From the NCBI RefSeq assembly GCF_022919575.1, contig NZ_CP095071.1, positions 2,294,001-2,358,000 of the forward strand: DNA of 64,000 bases, in the 5' to 3' direction. A model generated the notes under the pieces. The model made no database searches and had not been told where the DNA came from. It saw nothing but the letters and a program-made list of their open reading frames with translations. Below are positions 28,309 through 38,763 of the stretch, piece by piece; positions within the stretch are counted from its first letter, which is position 1, and each line of letters begins with the position of its first letter. This stretch comes from Gracilibacillus salinarum (lineage in GTDB: Bacteria; Bacillota; Bacilli; Bacillales; Amphibacillaceae). The position numbers and the translations under genes were made by a program.

Positions 28309-29610
28309 TTATCCTGATAGTTTCACAGTTTCCAGCTTAATAAATTTAGCTGCATGCGGGTTTAATTCATAACCTATTGTACCCTGTTGCGATACTTCGT
28401 CTTTCCTTTTCCACAAATCGCGAATTATTACCTCTTCTGTCTGATTGTTCAACTCCGCTAAATTAACCTCAACTAATTGTGATTGATCTGACAAATTAAA
28501 CAACGCGACGTACATGGAGCCGTCTAATCCATTGGAACTCCAGACTACCCGATCCTGATCACGGTAAACCTGACGTGCGCCGAACCCTGTTTGATGTACC
28601 TCCAGCACTTCTGGATTTGTTAAGAGAGCATACGTCCATTCGTCATTATCACGTAATTCCCCACCAAACATGAGTGGCGAGCGGAAGATCGACCAAAGGG
28701 TCATCATGGTAACTTGTTCATCTTTCGTAAAACGAGTATAGCGATCCGATCCACCACCATCCACTGAACGAATTCCGATATGTCCTAGTGGCAGCATATC
28801 CGCATCGGGCCAAAATCCCGGTCCGATATTTTTACTCCATTTATAGCAGCGTTCGAACATGTCATAAAGTAATTCCCAAATATCCCAAAAGTCATCTGTC
28901 ATCCGCCACATATTAGCATTCTCTTCTAACAAACTTGCACGTTCTAACGGTGCAGGTCCTGGTGATAAGCTTAACACCATTGGTCTGCCACACTTATCAA
29001 TCGCCTTGCGAATCATTTCTATTTCTTCTGCATGTGTACCATACAATTTAGAATCAGCAATATCATCGACCTTTATAAAATCAACGCCCCACTCGGCATA
29101 CAACTGAAAAAGAGAGTCATAATATGCTTGTGCTCCTGTTTTATTATGGTCTATTCCATACATATCTGTATTCCATGGACAAATAGAATTTGGCTTCGCA
29201 ATATCACGCGCTCTTATTTCAGTACCTAATATTTTTGTATTTTGATGAACCGCTTGTCTCGGAATACCACGCATGATATGTATACCGAATTTCAATCCTA
29301 ACTGGTGGACATACTCCGCCAATGGCTTAAAGCCTTGATTATTTTTAGAGGAAGGGAATCGATTCTCGGCAGGAATTAATCGTGAATATTCATCCATTTC
29401 CAATGGGATGAATGGGCGATATGCTGATGAAACAGCTCCAGACTCTGACCATTGAATATCTACAACAATGTATTCCCAGCCATAATCCTTCAGGTGCTTG
29501 GCCATATAGTCAGCATTTCCTTTCACTTCTTCCTCGCGAACCGTTGCCCCATAACAATCCCAGCTGTTCCATCCCATTGGCGGTGTTAATGCATATTGAT
29601 GGTGTTTCAT
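28309..29610 (-). CDS. Family 27 glycoside hydrolase, probable beta-L-arabinopyranosidase
   Basis: 433 residues, a clan GH-D (beta/alpha)8 enzyme. PPMGWNSWDCYG opens the barrel, DFIKVDDI holds the nucleophile Asp, and WRMTDDFWD the acid/base Asp. In alpha-galactosidases the strand-1 motif is D-D-W-like; here it is VVDIQW, with Ile52 where the second Asp recognises the galactose C6 hydroxyl. The same Asp-to-Ile change defines the GH27 beta-L-arabinopyranosidase of Geobacillus. Lying between two arabinofuranosidases, it probably trims arabinopyranose caps. Alpha-galactosidase activity may remain as a side reaction. Confidence 0.8.
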   Translation of the reverse strand: MKHHQYALTPPMGWNSWDCYGATVREEEVKGNADYMAKHLKDYGWEYIVVDIQWSESGAVSSAYRPFIPLEMDEYSRLIPAENRFPSSKNNQGFKPLAEYVHQLGLKFGIHIMRGIPRQAVHQNTKILGTEIRARDIAKPNSICPWNTDMYGIDHNKTGAQAYYDSLFQLYAEWGVDFIKVDDIADSKLYGTHAEEIEMIRKAIDKCGRPMVLSLSPGPAPLERASLLEENANMWRMTDDFWDIWELLYDMFERCYKWSKNIGPGFWPDADMLPLGHIGIRSVDGGGSDRYTRFTKDEQVTMMTLWSIFRSPLMFGGELRDNDEWTYALLTNPEVLEVHQTGFGARQVYRDQDRVVWSSNGLDGSMYVALFNLSDQSQLVEVNLAELNNQTEEVIIRDLWKRKDEVSQQGTIGYELNPHAAKFIKLETVKLSG

Positions 29611-29761
29611 AATCAGAAGTTCACCCTTCTTTCATTGTCTATTTATAAAACCCGACATTCGCTTCGTCTATTAGCGAGCACCTTACTTCCCCTTCTACTC
29701 GGAACACTCTCCATTACACTACGCAGAATCAACATTTTATTGCTTTCTTACCCTATAAAGA

Positions 29762-29788
29762 AGGAGAAGCTCACAATCTACTTCTCCT
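29762..29788 (-). terminator. Hairpin between the first GH51 gene and the GH27 gene
   Basis: AGGAGAAG pairs with CTTCTCCT over an 11-base loop in the 193-bp gap. The T-run on the minus strand is weak, so partial termination or RNA processing is likely. Confidence 0.5.
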
Positions 29789-29803
29789 ATCCTGTTAACT
29801 ATT

Positions 29804-31383
<1,580 letters not shown>

Positions 31384-31440
31384 ACAATAGCATTTTCATT
31401 AACTTGATCGTACGATTTCTCCTTTTTTATAAGAAATTAG

Positions 31441-31460
31441 TTAATTGTACGTATATTAAG
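31441..31460. promoter_or_regulatory. AraR-type operator of abfA
   Basis: TTAATTGTAC-GTATATTAAG is a nearly symmetrical AraR site, 117 bp upstream of the abfA start. Confidence 0.7.
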
Positions 31461-31679
31461 ATTATGAAATTACGTTCTATTTGTCAAGGCTTACATTGTT
31501 AAATTATCATGACTTAACTGCAACATTCAAAAAACTAGAAAACCACTTCATCTTTTAGCATATGTCACATCAATTCGTACACTTGGCACACGCTAAAGCG
31601 AGCTTCTTCATTGTTAGCATTTTTTATTTTTTCTAACTTACAAAAAAAGATCCGTACATATTGATATCACACCTACGAT

Positions 31680-32801
31680 TTAGGAGATATCTGCTCCTTT
31701 TTTTACCGAAACTGTAGATTGTCGTACTTTTAATGCTGGTTCATATAAAATAGATAAATCTTGGTTATGGTATTGACTCTTTTTCTCTATCATACTTATC
31801 ATCGCTTTTGCTGCATCTATTCCCATCTGACTTTTCGGATGAACAATAGAAGTCAGTTTCACTTCGGAAATCTCAGCAAGCATCGAATCATCATAACCAA
31901 CAAATGACATATGCTCAGGAATTGCAATATTATCTTCTCTTAACATATCCATTAATCGCAAAACAAGCTGATCGTTATAGCACACAATTGCTGTTGGTGC
32001 ATTGTTTTTTGCATCCATTATCATCTTTAGGGCATCAAATGGTTTACTATTCATATTTTCTGTGTGATAGGAAATAATGTTCTTCGGATTGATAGCTACC
32101 TGCAATTCCCGATGCGCTCGAATATACCCTTTTAAGCGCTTGCGACCTTGTGCATCATCCGTTTTGTACATACAAGCAATATCAGAATGTCCAAGTTCTA
32201 ACAGATGTTTGGTCTGTAAATAACCACCTCGTACGTCGTCCAGCATAAATGAAACAGGCTCCAACTCATCGTAATCAGCATTAATCATCACATACGGTAT
32301 TAGCTCTTTTTCCATCATCAAATAATATCGTAAATTAGGATTGGCTGATGCACTATTGGTTGGTTCAAGAATTACCCCGTCATAATTGCCGTTTATTATT
32401 TTTTCCAATACTCTTTGTTCCTGGTCATGCTTATTGTTAGTATTAAATATGCTGACATGGTAACCTTTTTCACTTAAAAAAGACTCTGCCCCCCGAATAA
32501 TTGAAGGAAATATATACTCTGAAATATACGTTGTTATAATTGCAATGTTCTTCGCTGGCAGTTCATATGTAGACCTTTTCTGAATAGAAGATCGATCAGC
32601 ACAAAAAGTACCCGCTCCTTGCTCACGATAAAGCCAACCTTCATTCACTAACTCCCCTAAGGCAAGACGAACAGTATGACGGCTAACTTTAAACTTTTCC
32701 ATCAGGACTGTTTCAGAGCTGATTTTTTCATGTGGTATAATCAAGCCTTCGAGAATTTTTGATTTAATCGATTGTTTGATTTTTTTATATTTCGCTTCCA
32801 T
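31680..32801 (-). CDS. araR: AraR-type repressor, copy 1 (GntR DNA-binding and LacI-like sensor domains)
   Basis: L-arabinose-responsive repressor, 373 residues from ATG at 32801 (AGGGGG upstream). The longer frame to 32909 would include an operator-like region and is rejected. Residues 1-70 form a GntR winged helix (FKVSRHTVRLALGELVNEGWLYREQGAGTF). The remainder is a periplasmic-binding-like sensor (AIITTYISEYIFPSIIRGAE, FVGYDDSMLAEISEVKLTSI). A cre-like site and an AraR box precede it, suggesting autoregulation. A close paralogue lies at 37507. Confidence 0.9.
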   Translation of the reverse strand: MEAKYKKIKQSIKSKILEGLIIPHEKISSETVLMEKFKVSRHTVRLALGELVNEGWLYREQGAGTFCADRSSIQKRSTYELPAKNIAIITTYISEYIFPSIIRGAESFLSEKGYHVSIFNTNNKHDQEQRVLEKIINGNYDGVILEPTNSASANPNLRYYLMMEKELIPYVMINADYDELEPVSFMLDDVRGGYLQTKHLLELGHSDIACMYKTDDAQGRKRLKGYIRAHRELQVAINPKNIISYHTENMNSKPFDALKMIMDAKNNAPTAIVCYNDQLVLRLMDMLREDNIAIPEHMSFVGYDDSMLAEISEVKLTSIVHPKSQMGIDAAKAMISMIEKKSQYHNQDLSILYEPALKVRQSTVSVKKGADIS

Positions 32802-32883
32802 CCATTTAACCCCCTTCATCACCTTCCGATCGTCCCCTCTACCGAAAAACGATATACATTTTATGCCATTTATCTCAAGTTGT

Positions 32884-32897
32884 TGATAACGTTTACA
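32884..32897. promoter_or_regulatory. cre site before araR copy 1
   Basis: TGATAACGTTTACA matches TGWAANCGNTNWCA at 13 of 14 positions, about 83 bp upstream of the start. Confidence 0.6.
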
Positions 32898-32928
32898 AAT
32901 CATTAACAAGTTAATAAATTCATTTATG

Positions 32929-32945
32929 AAATGGTACGTACTATT
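32929..32945. promoter_or_regulatory. AraR-type operator before araR copy 1
   Basis: AAATGGTAC-GTACTATTA is a strong symmetrical site. Confidence 0.7.
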
Positions 32946-33043
32946 AGTATAACAAAAAACCTGATATTTACAATACTGCCATTCTGTATTCGATTACGGA
33001 TTATATCGCAATCCATTTAACTTACACCTGCAACTACGCCGTG

Positions 33044-33138
33044 TTTTATCACGGCGCTAACCGTCCGTAATACCGCCACTCAAGACTCGGGAGATAAACG
33101 AGAAGCTGAGTGGGGGTTAATCGGACGATAACTTCCTG
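33044..33138 (-). ncRNA. Structured repeated element, copy B (candidate RNA)
   Basis: On the minus strand it reads CAGGAAGTTATC, a stem GTCCG...CCCCACTCA / TGAGTGG...CGGAC, then GGTTAGCGCCGTGATAAAA and a small CCGTG/CACGG hairpin. It shares order and loop sequence with copy A (19115-19199), while stem bases differ in compensating ways. Located between araR and the importer operon that ends with the small membrane protein gene. Confidence 0.5.
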
Positions 33139-33150
33139 TCTCATGGTACA

Positions 33151-33194
33151 ATGAAAAGCTATTACTTGTATGTTTATCAGTAATAGCTTTTCAT
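33151..33194. terminator. Perfect 16-bp terminator-like hairpin
   Basis: ATGAAAAGCTATTACT pairs with AGTAATAGCTTTTCAT over a 12-base loop. It lies 135 bp beyond the stop of the small membrane protein gene and probably ends the importer transcript on the minus strand. Confidence 0.7.
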
Positions 33195-33328
33195 TATAAT
33201 ATATAACATACTATTGAATTCCTCATTACTAAGTGAAGGATAACTATCAACTTCGTGTTTTCTTATCCTCTTCGCTATACCATTGCTCTTTTGTCATTTT
33301 CTGTAGGGATCGCATTTTTATACATCAC

Positions 33329-33757
33329 CTAATTATTTACTGCACTCCTTAATTGCTTATTCGATAGTTTGATAGCTTTATTTCTAGCTAAATAGAATAT
33401 AAAAGCAAACATGTATATAACAAATCCTATTATATCCATTGAACCTAGCTGGACAACCGTCCATATTCCTATCCAAGTAAGTAACCCTTTTTGTATCTCG
33501 TTATCTTTAAGCCTAATTGCTAAATAGTAATTAACTATAGCACCAATCAATGTAAATAAACCAAACAAGAAAATAATACTAGAGATGTTATTTATCATTT
33601 GTGACCCTGCAATCATCGTATCCATTTCTGCATTTTCCAGTTGCTTACTGCCTTCTCTGCTAAACCATGTATTATAACTGAATATCGTTAACATAGCTGT
33701 AATCACATTCCAAGTGGCACCAATGAATAATAAAATTCTTTCTAATCTTCGTTTCAT
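33329..33757 (-). CDS. Small membrane protein, DUF4064-like, last gene of the second importer operon
   Basis: 142 residues with four hydrophobic segments and a basic start MKRRLERILLFIGATWNVI; residues 50-75 and 90-125 hold further membrane helices. It resembles the DUF4064 group of small membrane proteins, but recognition is tentative and no function is known. GAGGTAAGT precedes the start and it follows the AraQ-type permease by 27 bp, so it is probably co-transcribed with the arabinose importer. It could be a helper in the way DUF624 proteins may be. Confidence 0.6.
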   Translation of the reverse strand: MKRRLERILLFIGATWNVITAMLTIFSYNTWFSREGSKQLENAEMDTMIAGSQMINNISSIIFLFGLFTLIGAIVNYYLAIRLKDNEIQKGLLTWIGIWTVVQLGSMDIIGFVIYMFAFIFYLARNKAIKLSNKQLRSAVNN

Positions 33758-33784
33758 TTACTTACCTCATTTTCTTTCATATTT

Positions 33785-34630
33785 TTAGCCTTTAATACCA
33801 GAATTTAAATTGATACCGGAAACAAAGTGTTTTTGAGCGAAGAAGAACAACAATAATGTAGGGATAATCGCTAACATCGCTGATCCCATTAGTTGTCCAA
33901 TCATTCTATAGTTACCATAGACATCTTGAAGTAACAATAAACCAGCTGTTACAGGCATTTTATCTACATCCGTATACACAATTACCGGCCAGAGGAAGTC
34001 GTTCCAAGAACCTGTAAAAGAGAACAGGGCACATACGATTAACACTGGCTTTATCAGTGGCATAATGATGCGCGAAAAAATCATAAAATCACTTGCGCCA
34101 TCTACTCTTGCGGATTCATCTAATTCCATTGGTATACCTTTCATGAACTGTCTCACCAGGAATATATTCCCCATCCCTGCCAGACCAGGAACTATCATCG
34201 CCCAAGGTGTATTAACCCATCCTAATATATCGATAATTTTGTATGAAGGAATAAGGTTAACAACATTTGGGAAGAAAGAAATTCCTAGTAATGTAAAGAA
34301 CAATAAATCTCTTCCTTTAAATTTCATTCTCGAATACCCATAGCCAGTTAGTGAAATCACTACTATAACCAGGAAGGTATGCAATGTTGCGATAAAAACC
34401 GAATTCCAAAGCCATTGAAGAATAGGTGCTGTGGAAGTATTCTCCAATATTGCGACATAATTCTCGACAATCCAGTTAACCGGTAACAATCTAAATCCTT
34501 CATTCACTATTTCTGTTTGTGATCGAAAAGATGTCACAATACCAAAAATGACCGGGATAGTCCATATCGCACTAATAATAATTAAAAACAAATATGCTAA
34601 GTATTTAGAAAACTTTATTTTCTTCAACAT
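33785..34630 (-). CDS. Sugar ABC transporter permease, AraQ type, second importer
   Basis: A 281-residue CUT1 permease. The EAA loop is ELDESARVDGASDFMIFSRIIMP, followed by GSWNDFLWPVIVYT and a C-terminal VSGINLNSGIKG. ATG at 34630 follows GGGGTG; the extra upstream codons to 34678 overlap the previous gene and lack a ribosome site. It pairs with the AraP-like permease upstream. Substrate is probably arabinose or a short arabino-oligosaccharide, by regulation and neighbourhood. Confidence 0.87.
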   Translation of the reverse strand: MLKKIKFSKYLAYLFLIIISAIWTIPVIFGIVTSFRSQTEIVNEGFRLLPVNWIVENYVAILENTSTAPILQWLWNSVFIATLHTFLVIVVISLTGYGYSRMKFKGRDLLFFTLLGISFFPNVVNLIPSYKIIDILGWVNTPWAMIVPGLAGMGNIFLVRQFMKGIPMELDESARVDGASDFMIFSRIIMPLIKPVLIVCALFSFTGSWNDFLWPVIVYTDVDKMPVTAGLLLLQDVYGNYRMIGQLMGSAMLAIIPTLLLFFFAQKHFVSGINLNSGIKG

Positions 34631-34664
34631 GTTTTCACCCCTATTAATGAAATCTCCATTACAC

Positions 34665-35546
34665 TTACGTCGTGGCATTCTTATTCATAATATAATATTG
34701 AATCGCTGAGATGATCAGAATAACAATACCTAACAACACGGCCATAGCAGACGCAATCCCTGCTATTGATTCACCATGACTAAAAGCTAAATTTCTAATA
34801 TACATCATCAAAACCGTAGTTCCTTCTCTTGGTCCACCATCCGTCATCATTAGCGGCTGAGCAAAGACATTAAACGCACCAGCTGTTGTCATAACCATCG
34901 TATAAATTAAAGGGAATTTAATAGATGGCAAAGTGACATTCCAAAATTTCCGGATCGGGCCAGCACCATCAATTTCTGCCGATTCATATAAATCTTTTGA
35001 CACACCGTTAATACCAGCACGATAAATAATCATATTACCACCAATACCAGCCCAAACTGTAATTACTATGATAATGATCCAAGCATACGGCTGATTTGCT
35101 TGCCATACAACATCTGAATCGAATAAATTGTTCACGACACCTAATTGTTTATTGAAGATCAAAGACCAAATTAGTGCTGCTGCCGAGATCGACACTAAAC
35201 CAGGAATATATAGCAATGTTTGAAATAGACTGGTGAATTTCACATCTTTATGTTCGAGTGACACAGCAATTATTAATGGAATAATAATCATTAAAGGTAC
35301 GCTTAACAATACAAATATTAGTGTATTTTTCATCCCATTAAAGAATTGACTGTAAAATGTAGAATCCGTATCGGTTAAAATGGTTTTATAGTTATCTAAC
35401 CCTACCCACTGAGGATCTCCTATCAAATTCCAATTTGTAAATGAAGCGTAAATACCATAAATAGATGGTATTAGAATAAAAACGACAAATAAGATGATAT
35501 GTGGTCCAACAAAAAGGAGAGGAGCAATCACTTTATTTTTATTCAC
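34665..35546 (-). CDS. Sugar ABC transporter permease, AraP type, second importer
   Basis: A 293-residue CUT1 permease. The start is taken as GTG at 35546 because AAGGAGG lies 8 bases upstream, giving MNKNKVIAPLLFVGPHIILF. An ATG 12 codons earlier has no such support. The EAA loop is LYESAEIDGAGPIRKFWNVTLP. It lies between the binding protein and the AraQ-type gene. Confidence 0.87.
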   Translation of the reverse strand: MNKNKVIAPLLFVGPHIILFVVFILIPSIYGIYASFTNWNLIGDPQWVGLDNYKTILTDTDSTFYSQFFNGMKNTLIFVLLSVPLMIIIPLIIAVSLEHKDVKFTSLFQTLLYIPGLVSISAAALIWSLIFNKQLGVVNNLFDSDVVWQANQPYAWIIIIVITVWAGIGGNMIIYRAGINGVSKDLYESAEIDGAGPIRKFWNVTLPSIKFPLIYTMVMTTAGAFNVFAQPLMMTDGGPREGTTVLMMYIRNLAFSHGESIAGIASAMAVLLGIVILIISAIQYYIMNKNATT

Positions 35547-35610
35547 TGTTTTGACCTCCTTCATGGAAAAGTAATGTGCCAAACAAGAGCTGGCACATTA
35601 CTTTCATTTT

Positions 35611-36873
35611 TTATTCTTCTGCAGCTTCTTCCGTTTCTGCATTCTCGATATCTAATGAACCTTCTTCCACTTTATCTTCTACGAATTTCTGCATCTCTTC
35701 TAATCCTTGGTCAATATCCATTTCACCATGAACAAGATCTGCTACATAGTTATCCATTGCTTCTGCAATATATGGATAATGCTCATACGTATAAATGTAT
35801 AGAGATTCTTTTTCCTCTTCCGTAGATGTAAAGAACGACTGCATATATTGCTCATAATCTGGGCTTTCAATTACGTCAACACTAGCTACAATCTGTCCTG
35901 CTTCTGCCCATTCAATAGAGTGTTGTCGAACATATTCCAAAAAGTCTGCGATACCTTGTTCTTTTTCATCCGTTCTTTCTTCATTTTTCAGCATAGAGAA
36001 TAAGTGAGAAGAAGAGCGATTATGGAAGACAGTTGGCTCAAATGAATAGATATTGGTGACACCAAAATTCAAACCTTCAACTTGAGCGTGTCCTGTGGAA
36101 CTCCATGTACCATCTGTTGAAAATAATACATTTCCTGATTGGAACATTAAGTAACCGTCTTCACCGTATGGTGTCATTAAGTCGGCATCAGCCAGTTCTT
36201 TAACTGCTTCAATTGACTGTCGCATTTCTTCTGTATTTACTGCGGGCTCACCATTTTCTTGAATATCTCCACCAAGATTTTGGATTTGAGCTAATAATAC
36301 CCAGCTTAGAAGAGCATCATTCAGAACATAATCCCCTTCTTCTAGTTCACCTTGCAGAGATAACATTTCATCAAACGTTACTACATTGTCATCTAACCAA
36401 TTTTCCACTCCATATTTTGCTAGTAGATCTTTATTGTAGTACATGGCACTACCGTGAATATCTAGTGGAATCGTATATTGTGTATCGTCAATATTCCCAG
36501 CATTCCAAGCTTCTGACAGGTAATTTTCCTGGTTTAGATCTGGTTGCGCTTCCATTACTGAACTCATTGGCTCTAATAAATCTTGACTAACAAAACTAGG
36601 AACACGATCAGCGTGTATAATTGATAAATCTGGAACACCATTACCTGAATTTAAAACCGTATACATTTTTGTGTACATATCTGAAGTAACGACATGCTTC
36701 ACTTTAAATTCTGGTTCTGTTGCATTATAGTCCTCAACCAATTGATCCATGTATGCGCCATCATCACCTGTTAAAGGGGTCCAGAATTCTATTGTATTAG
36801 GATCATCCCCTCCACAAGCTGATAGAAAAATAGCCATCATAGAAATTAACAAAAAAGTTAATGTTTTTTTCAT
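35611..36873 (-). CDS. Sugar-binding lipoprotein of the second AraR-linked importer
   Basis: 420 residues with a signal ending in the lipobox LSAC at about residue 20, then a family 1 solute-binding domain (EFWTPLTGDDGAYMDQLVEDY, LNSGNGVPDLSIIHADRVPSF). The C-terminus is very acidic. First gene of the operon binding protein, AraP-like, AraQ-like, DUF4064-like. It is only remotely similar to the binding protein at 19819, so the two importers probably differ in substrate length or linkage. An AraR-type box lies about 155 bp upstream. Confidence 0.85.
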   Translation of the reverse strand: MKKTLTFLLISMMAIFLSACGGDDPNTIEFWTPLTGDDGAYMDQLVEDYNATEPEFKVKHVVTSDMYTKMYTVLNSGNGVPDLSIIHADRVPSFVSQDLLEPMSSVMEAQPDLNQENYLSEAWNAGNIDDTQYTIPLDIHGSAMYYNKDLLAKYGVENWLDDNVVTFDEMLSLQGELEEGDYVLNDALLSWVLLAQIQNLGGDIQENGEPAVNTEEMRQSIEAVKELADADLMTPYGEDGYLMFQSGNVLFSTDGTWSSTGHAQVEGLNFGVTNIYSFEPTVFHNRSSSHLFSMLKNEERTDEKEQGIADFLEYVRQHSIEWAEAGQIVASVDVIESPDYEQYMQSFFTSTEEEKESLYIYTYEHYPYIAEAMDNYVADLVHGEMDIDQGLEEMQKFVEDKVEEGSLDIENAETEEAAEE

Positions 36874-36927
36874 AATTAATCCTCCGTTAATTTAAAATAA
36901 TACTCCCCTACATTTAATTATCACAAG

Positions 36928-36941
36928 AACAAACGCTTACA
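36928..36941. promoter_or_regulatory. Weak cre-like site before the second importer
   Basis: AACAAACGCTTACA matches 11 of 14 consensus positions, with the right half intact, 55 bp upstream of the binding-protein start. Confidence 0.4.
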
Positions 36942-37026
36942 TTAATCGACCTCCTAAGCGTGACAAGCTATTATCACAAATTCATTGTAACTATCCCATA
37001 TTCCCCATGCCATATTGGTAACCCCC

Positions 37027-37047
37027 AAAATATGTACGTATGAAATA
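37027..37047. promoter_or_regulatory. AraR-type operator of the second importer
   Basis: AATATGTAC-GTATGAAATA, centred on the usual GTAC|GTA, upstream of the binding-protein gene. Confidence 0.65.
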
Positions 37048-37267
37048 ATTTATTTAAGTATATCTAATCATCAATAAATTTTCAATACTTTTTTATTAAT
37101 TTAATTTGTTATTATTTGTTTTCCAACAACATTTTAATTAATAACATGTGTTGTCGGATTATTCTAATAACTTGTAGTGAGAAAAATGAAGAATACACTC
37201 TTTCTTCTCTAACTTAGATATGTATAATACAAATAATCCACTGGAACTAAATAACAAAACAATATAT

Positions 37268-37400
37268 AACTACCTATAATATGGATTATGTCATGCAGCA
37301 GCTTAGTGTTCATTTTGAAAAATTATGTGTGGTATGATACTACTCCACTTTTTGCCCAATATGATTAATGGTGTGACTGTACTTATATGTTCGATTTACT
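37268..37400. repeat. Reduced repeat copy with only the left boundary
   Basis: AACTACCTATAATATGGATT is present at 37268 but no matching right boundary. About 80 bp later comes GTGTGACTGTACTTATAT, matching the conserved right-hand outer flank of other copies. It looks like an internal deletion derivative. Confidence 0.6.
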
Positions 37401-37416
37401 CATTTTGCTCATTAAA

Positions 37417-37448
37417 AAAACTGCAGTATCCTTGCTCACTACAGTTTT
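37417..37448 (-). terminator. Terminator of araR copy 2
   Basis: AAAACTG-AGT pairs with ACT-CAGTTTT with one bulged base on each side. A TTTTTTT-rich tail follows on the minus strand. Confidence 0.75.
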
Positions 37449-37506
37449 CAGCTTTTATTCTATTTAGTTGTCGTTCTTATTAGATAGTCCAATTTAAAAT
37501 AGCAAC

Positions 37507-38622
37507 CTAATTTTTTATCGCAGTTGTCGAACTCCGGATGATTAGCTCTGGATCGAATCGTATAAGATCTTTTTCCATATGCTTCTCTTTACTTGTAGGA
37601 CGTTCTTGTTTAACCATATCTAATATCACTTTGGCTGCCAGCTCTCCCATTTCACTTTGCGGATGAGCCACTGTTGTCAGTTTCACTTCTGTTACTTCCG
37701 CCATAAAAGAATCATCAAACCCGACAATGGAGAGATCTTCAGGTACTTTCAATTGAGCTTCTCGAATTACATCCAGTAGTTTGATAGCTAATTCATCGTT
37801 ATAGCAGACAATTGCTGTCGGTCGTTTTTCTTTCGGCTGCTCTAACATTTTTCGCAATGTTTCTGCCGGTTTGCTGTTTTTTTCTTCTGTGTTGTACGTA
37901 ACAATATTATTAGGCATAATATCGATTTGATGTTTCCGATGCGCCTTTAAATATCCTTTCATCCGTTTTGAACCTTGGATATCATCATTCTTAAAGAATC
38001 CTACAATATTTCGGTGTCCAAGTTCCAGTAAATGTTCAGCTTGTACAAATCCACCCTTTTCATCATCCATTACAATACGAAATGGTTCCAATTCATCATA
38101 GAATGCATTAATCATTAAGTATGGAATATTTTGTCTTTCCAAATTTAAATAATAATTGATATTCGGGTTGGTAATCGCACTTCTGGTTGGTTCAATAATG
38201 ACACCATCAAAGTGCTGGGTCAGAATTTTTTCCAAGAATTTTCGTTCATTATCATGGTCATTATTTGTACTGAACAAGCTGACTTGATAGCCTTGTTCGC
38301 TTAAATGAGATTCAGCGCCTCTAATAATAGAAGGAAAGATATAATCCGATATATACGTCGTGATGATTGCTATATTTTTTTGTGGAATAGTTGCCGCTAT
38401 GTCCTCTTTCGAACGATCTGCACAAAAAGTACCCGCACCTTGTTCACGATAAAGCCAGCCTTGATTGACGAGATCACCAATTGCTAGACGAACAGTATGT
38501 CTGCTGACGCCGAACTGCTTCATTAATTCACTTTCTGAACTGATTTTTTCATGTGGTTGAAAGGTACCGTCTAATATTTTTGATTTGATTGCTTGTTTCA
38601 CAATACTGTACTTTGTTTGCAT
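37507..38622 (-). CDS. araR: AraR-type repressor, copy 2
   Basis: 371 residues with the same plan as copy 1: a GntR winged helix (FGVSRHTVRLAIGDLVNQGWLYREQGAGTF) and a LacI-like sensor (AIITTYISDYIFPSIIRGAE, GFDDSFMAEVTEVKLTTVAHP). GGGGTG lies 8 bases before the ATG. The two repressors are very similar across both domains, implying a fairly recent duplication, so they may bind the same operators or respond to different sugars. No AraR box was seen upstream of this copy, unlike copy 1. It lies directly downstream of araA on the same strand. Confidence 0.9.
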   Translation of the reverse strand: MQTKYSIVKQAIKSKILDGTFQPHEKISSESELMKQFGVSRHTVRLAIGDLVNQGWLYREQGAGTFCADRSKEDIAATIPQKNIAIITTYISDYIFPSIIRGAESHLSEQGYQVSLFSTNNDHDNERKFLEKILTQHFDGVIIEPTRSAITNPNINYYLNLERQNIPYLMINAFYDELEPFRIVMDDEKGGFVQAEHLLELGHRNIVGFFKNDDIQGSKRMKGYLKAHRKHQIDIMPNNIVTYNTEEKNSKPAETLRKMLEQPKEKRPTAIVCYNDELAIKLLDVIREAQLKVPEDLSIVGFDDSFMAEVTEVKLTTVAHPQSEMGELAAKVILDMVKQERPTSKEKHMEKDLIRFDPELIIRSSTTAIKN

Positions 38623-38729
38623 CTCATTTACACCCCAATAATCCTACAAATTCATACTATTCATCATTTTCCCTTATTCAAGCATATAGGATTCATCGCA
38701 ACTGTCAAGGTTTGGTCCTTAATAAGAAG

Positions 38730-38755
38730 GCAGAGGCCTTGAATAAGGCCTCTGC
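38730..38755 (-). terminator. Terminator of araDA
   Basis: GCAGAGGCCTT pairs perfectly with AAGGCCTCTGC around GAAT, 8 bp beyond the araA stop. A TTCTTATT tail follows on the minus strand. Confidence 0.85.
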
Positions 38756-38763
38756 TAATCAAC

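Noticed and set aside
31404..31418. CGTACG palindrome near abfA as another AraR box
   Set aside because: Its symmetry centre differs from the GTAC|GTAC centre of the other sites; the good box lies at 31441.
33247..33315. 22-codon minus-strand frame (MRSLQKMTKEQWYSEE...) after the small membrane protein gene
   Set aside because: A moderate ribosome site exists but the frame is too short and unsupported to call a gene.
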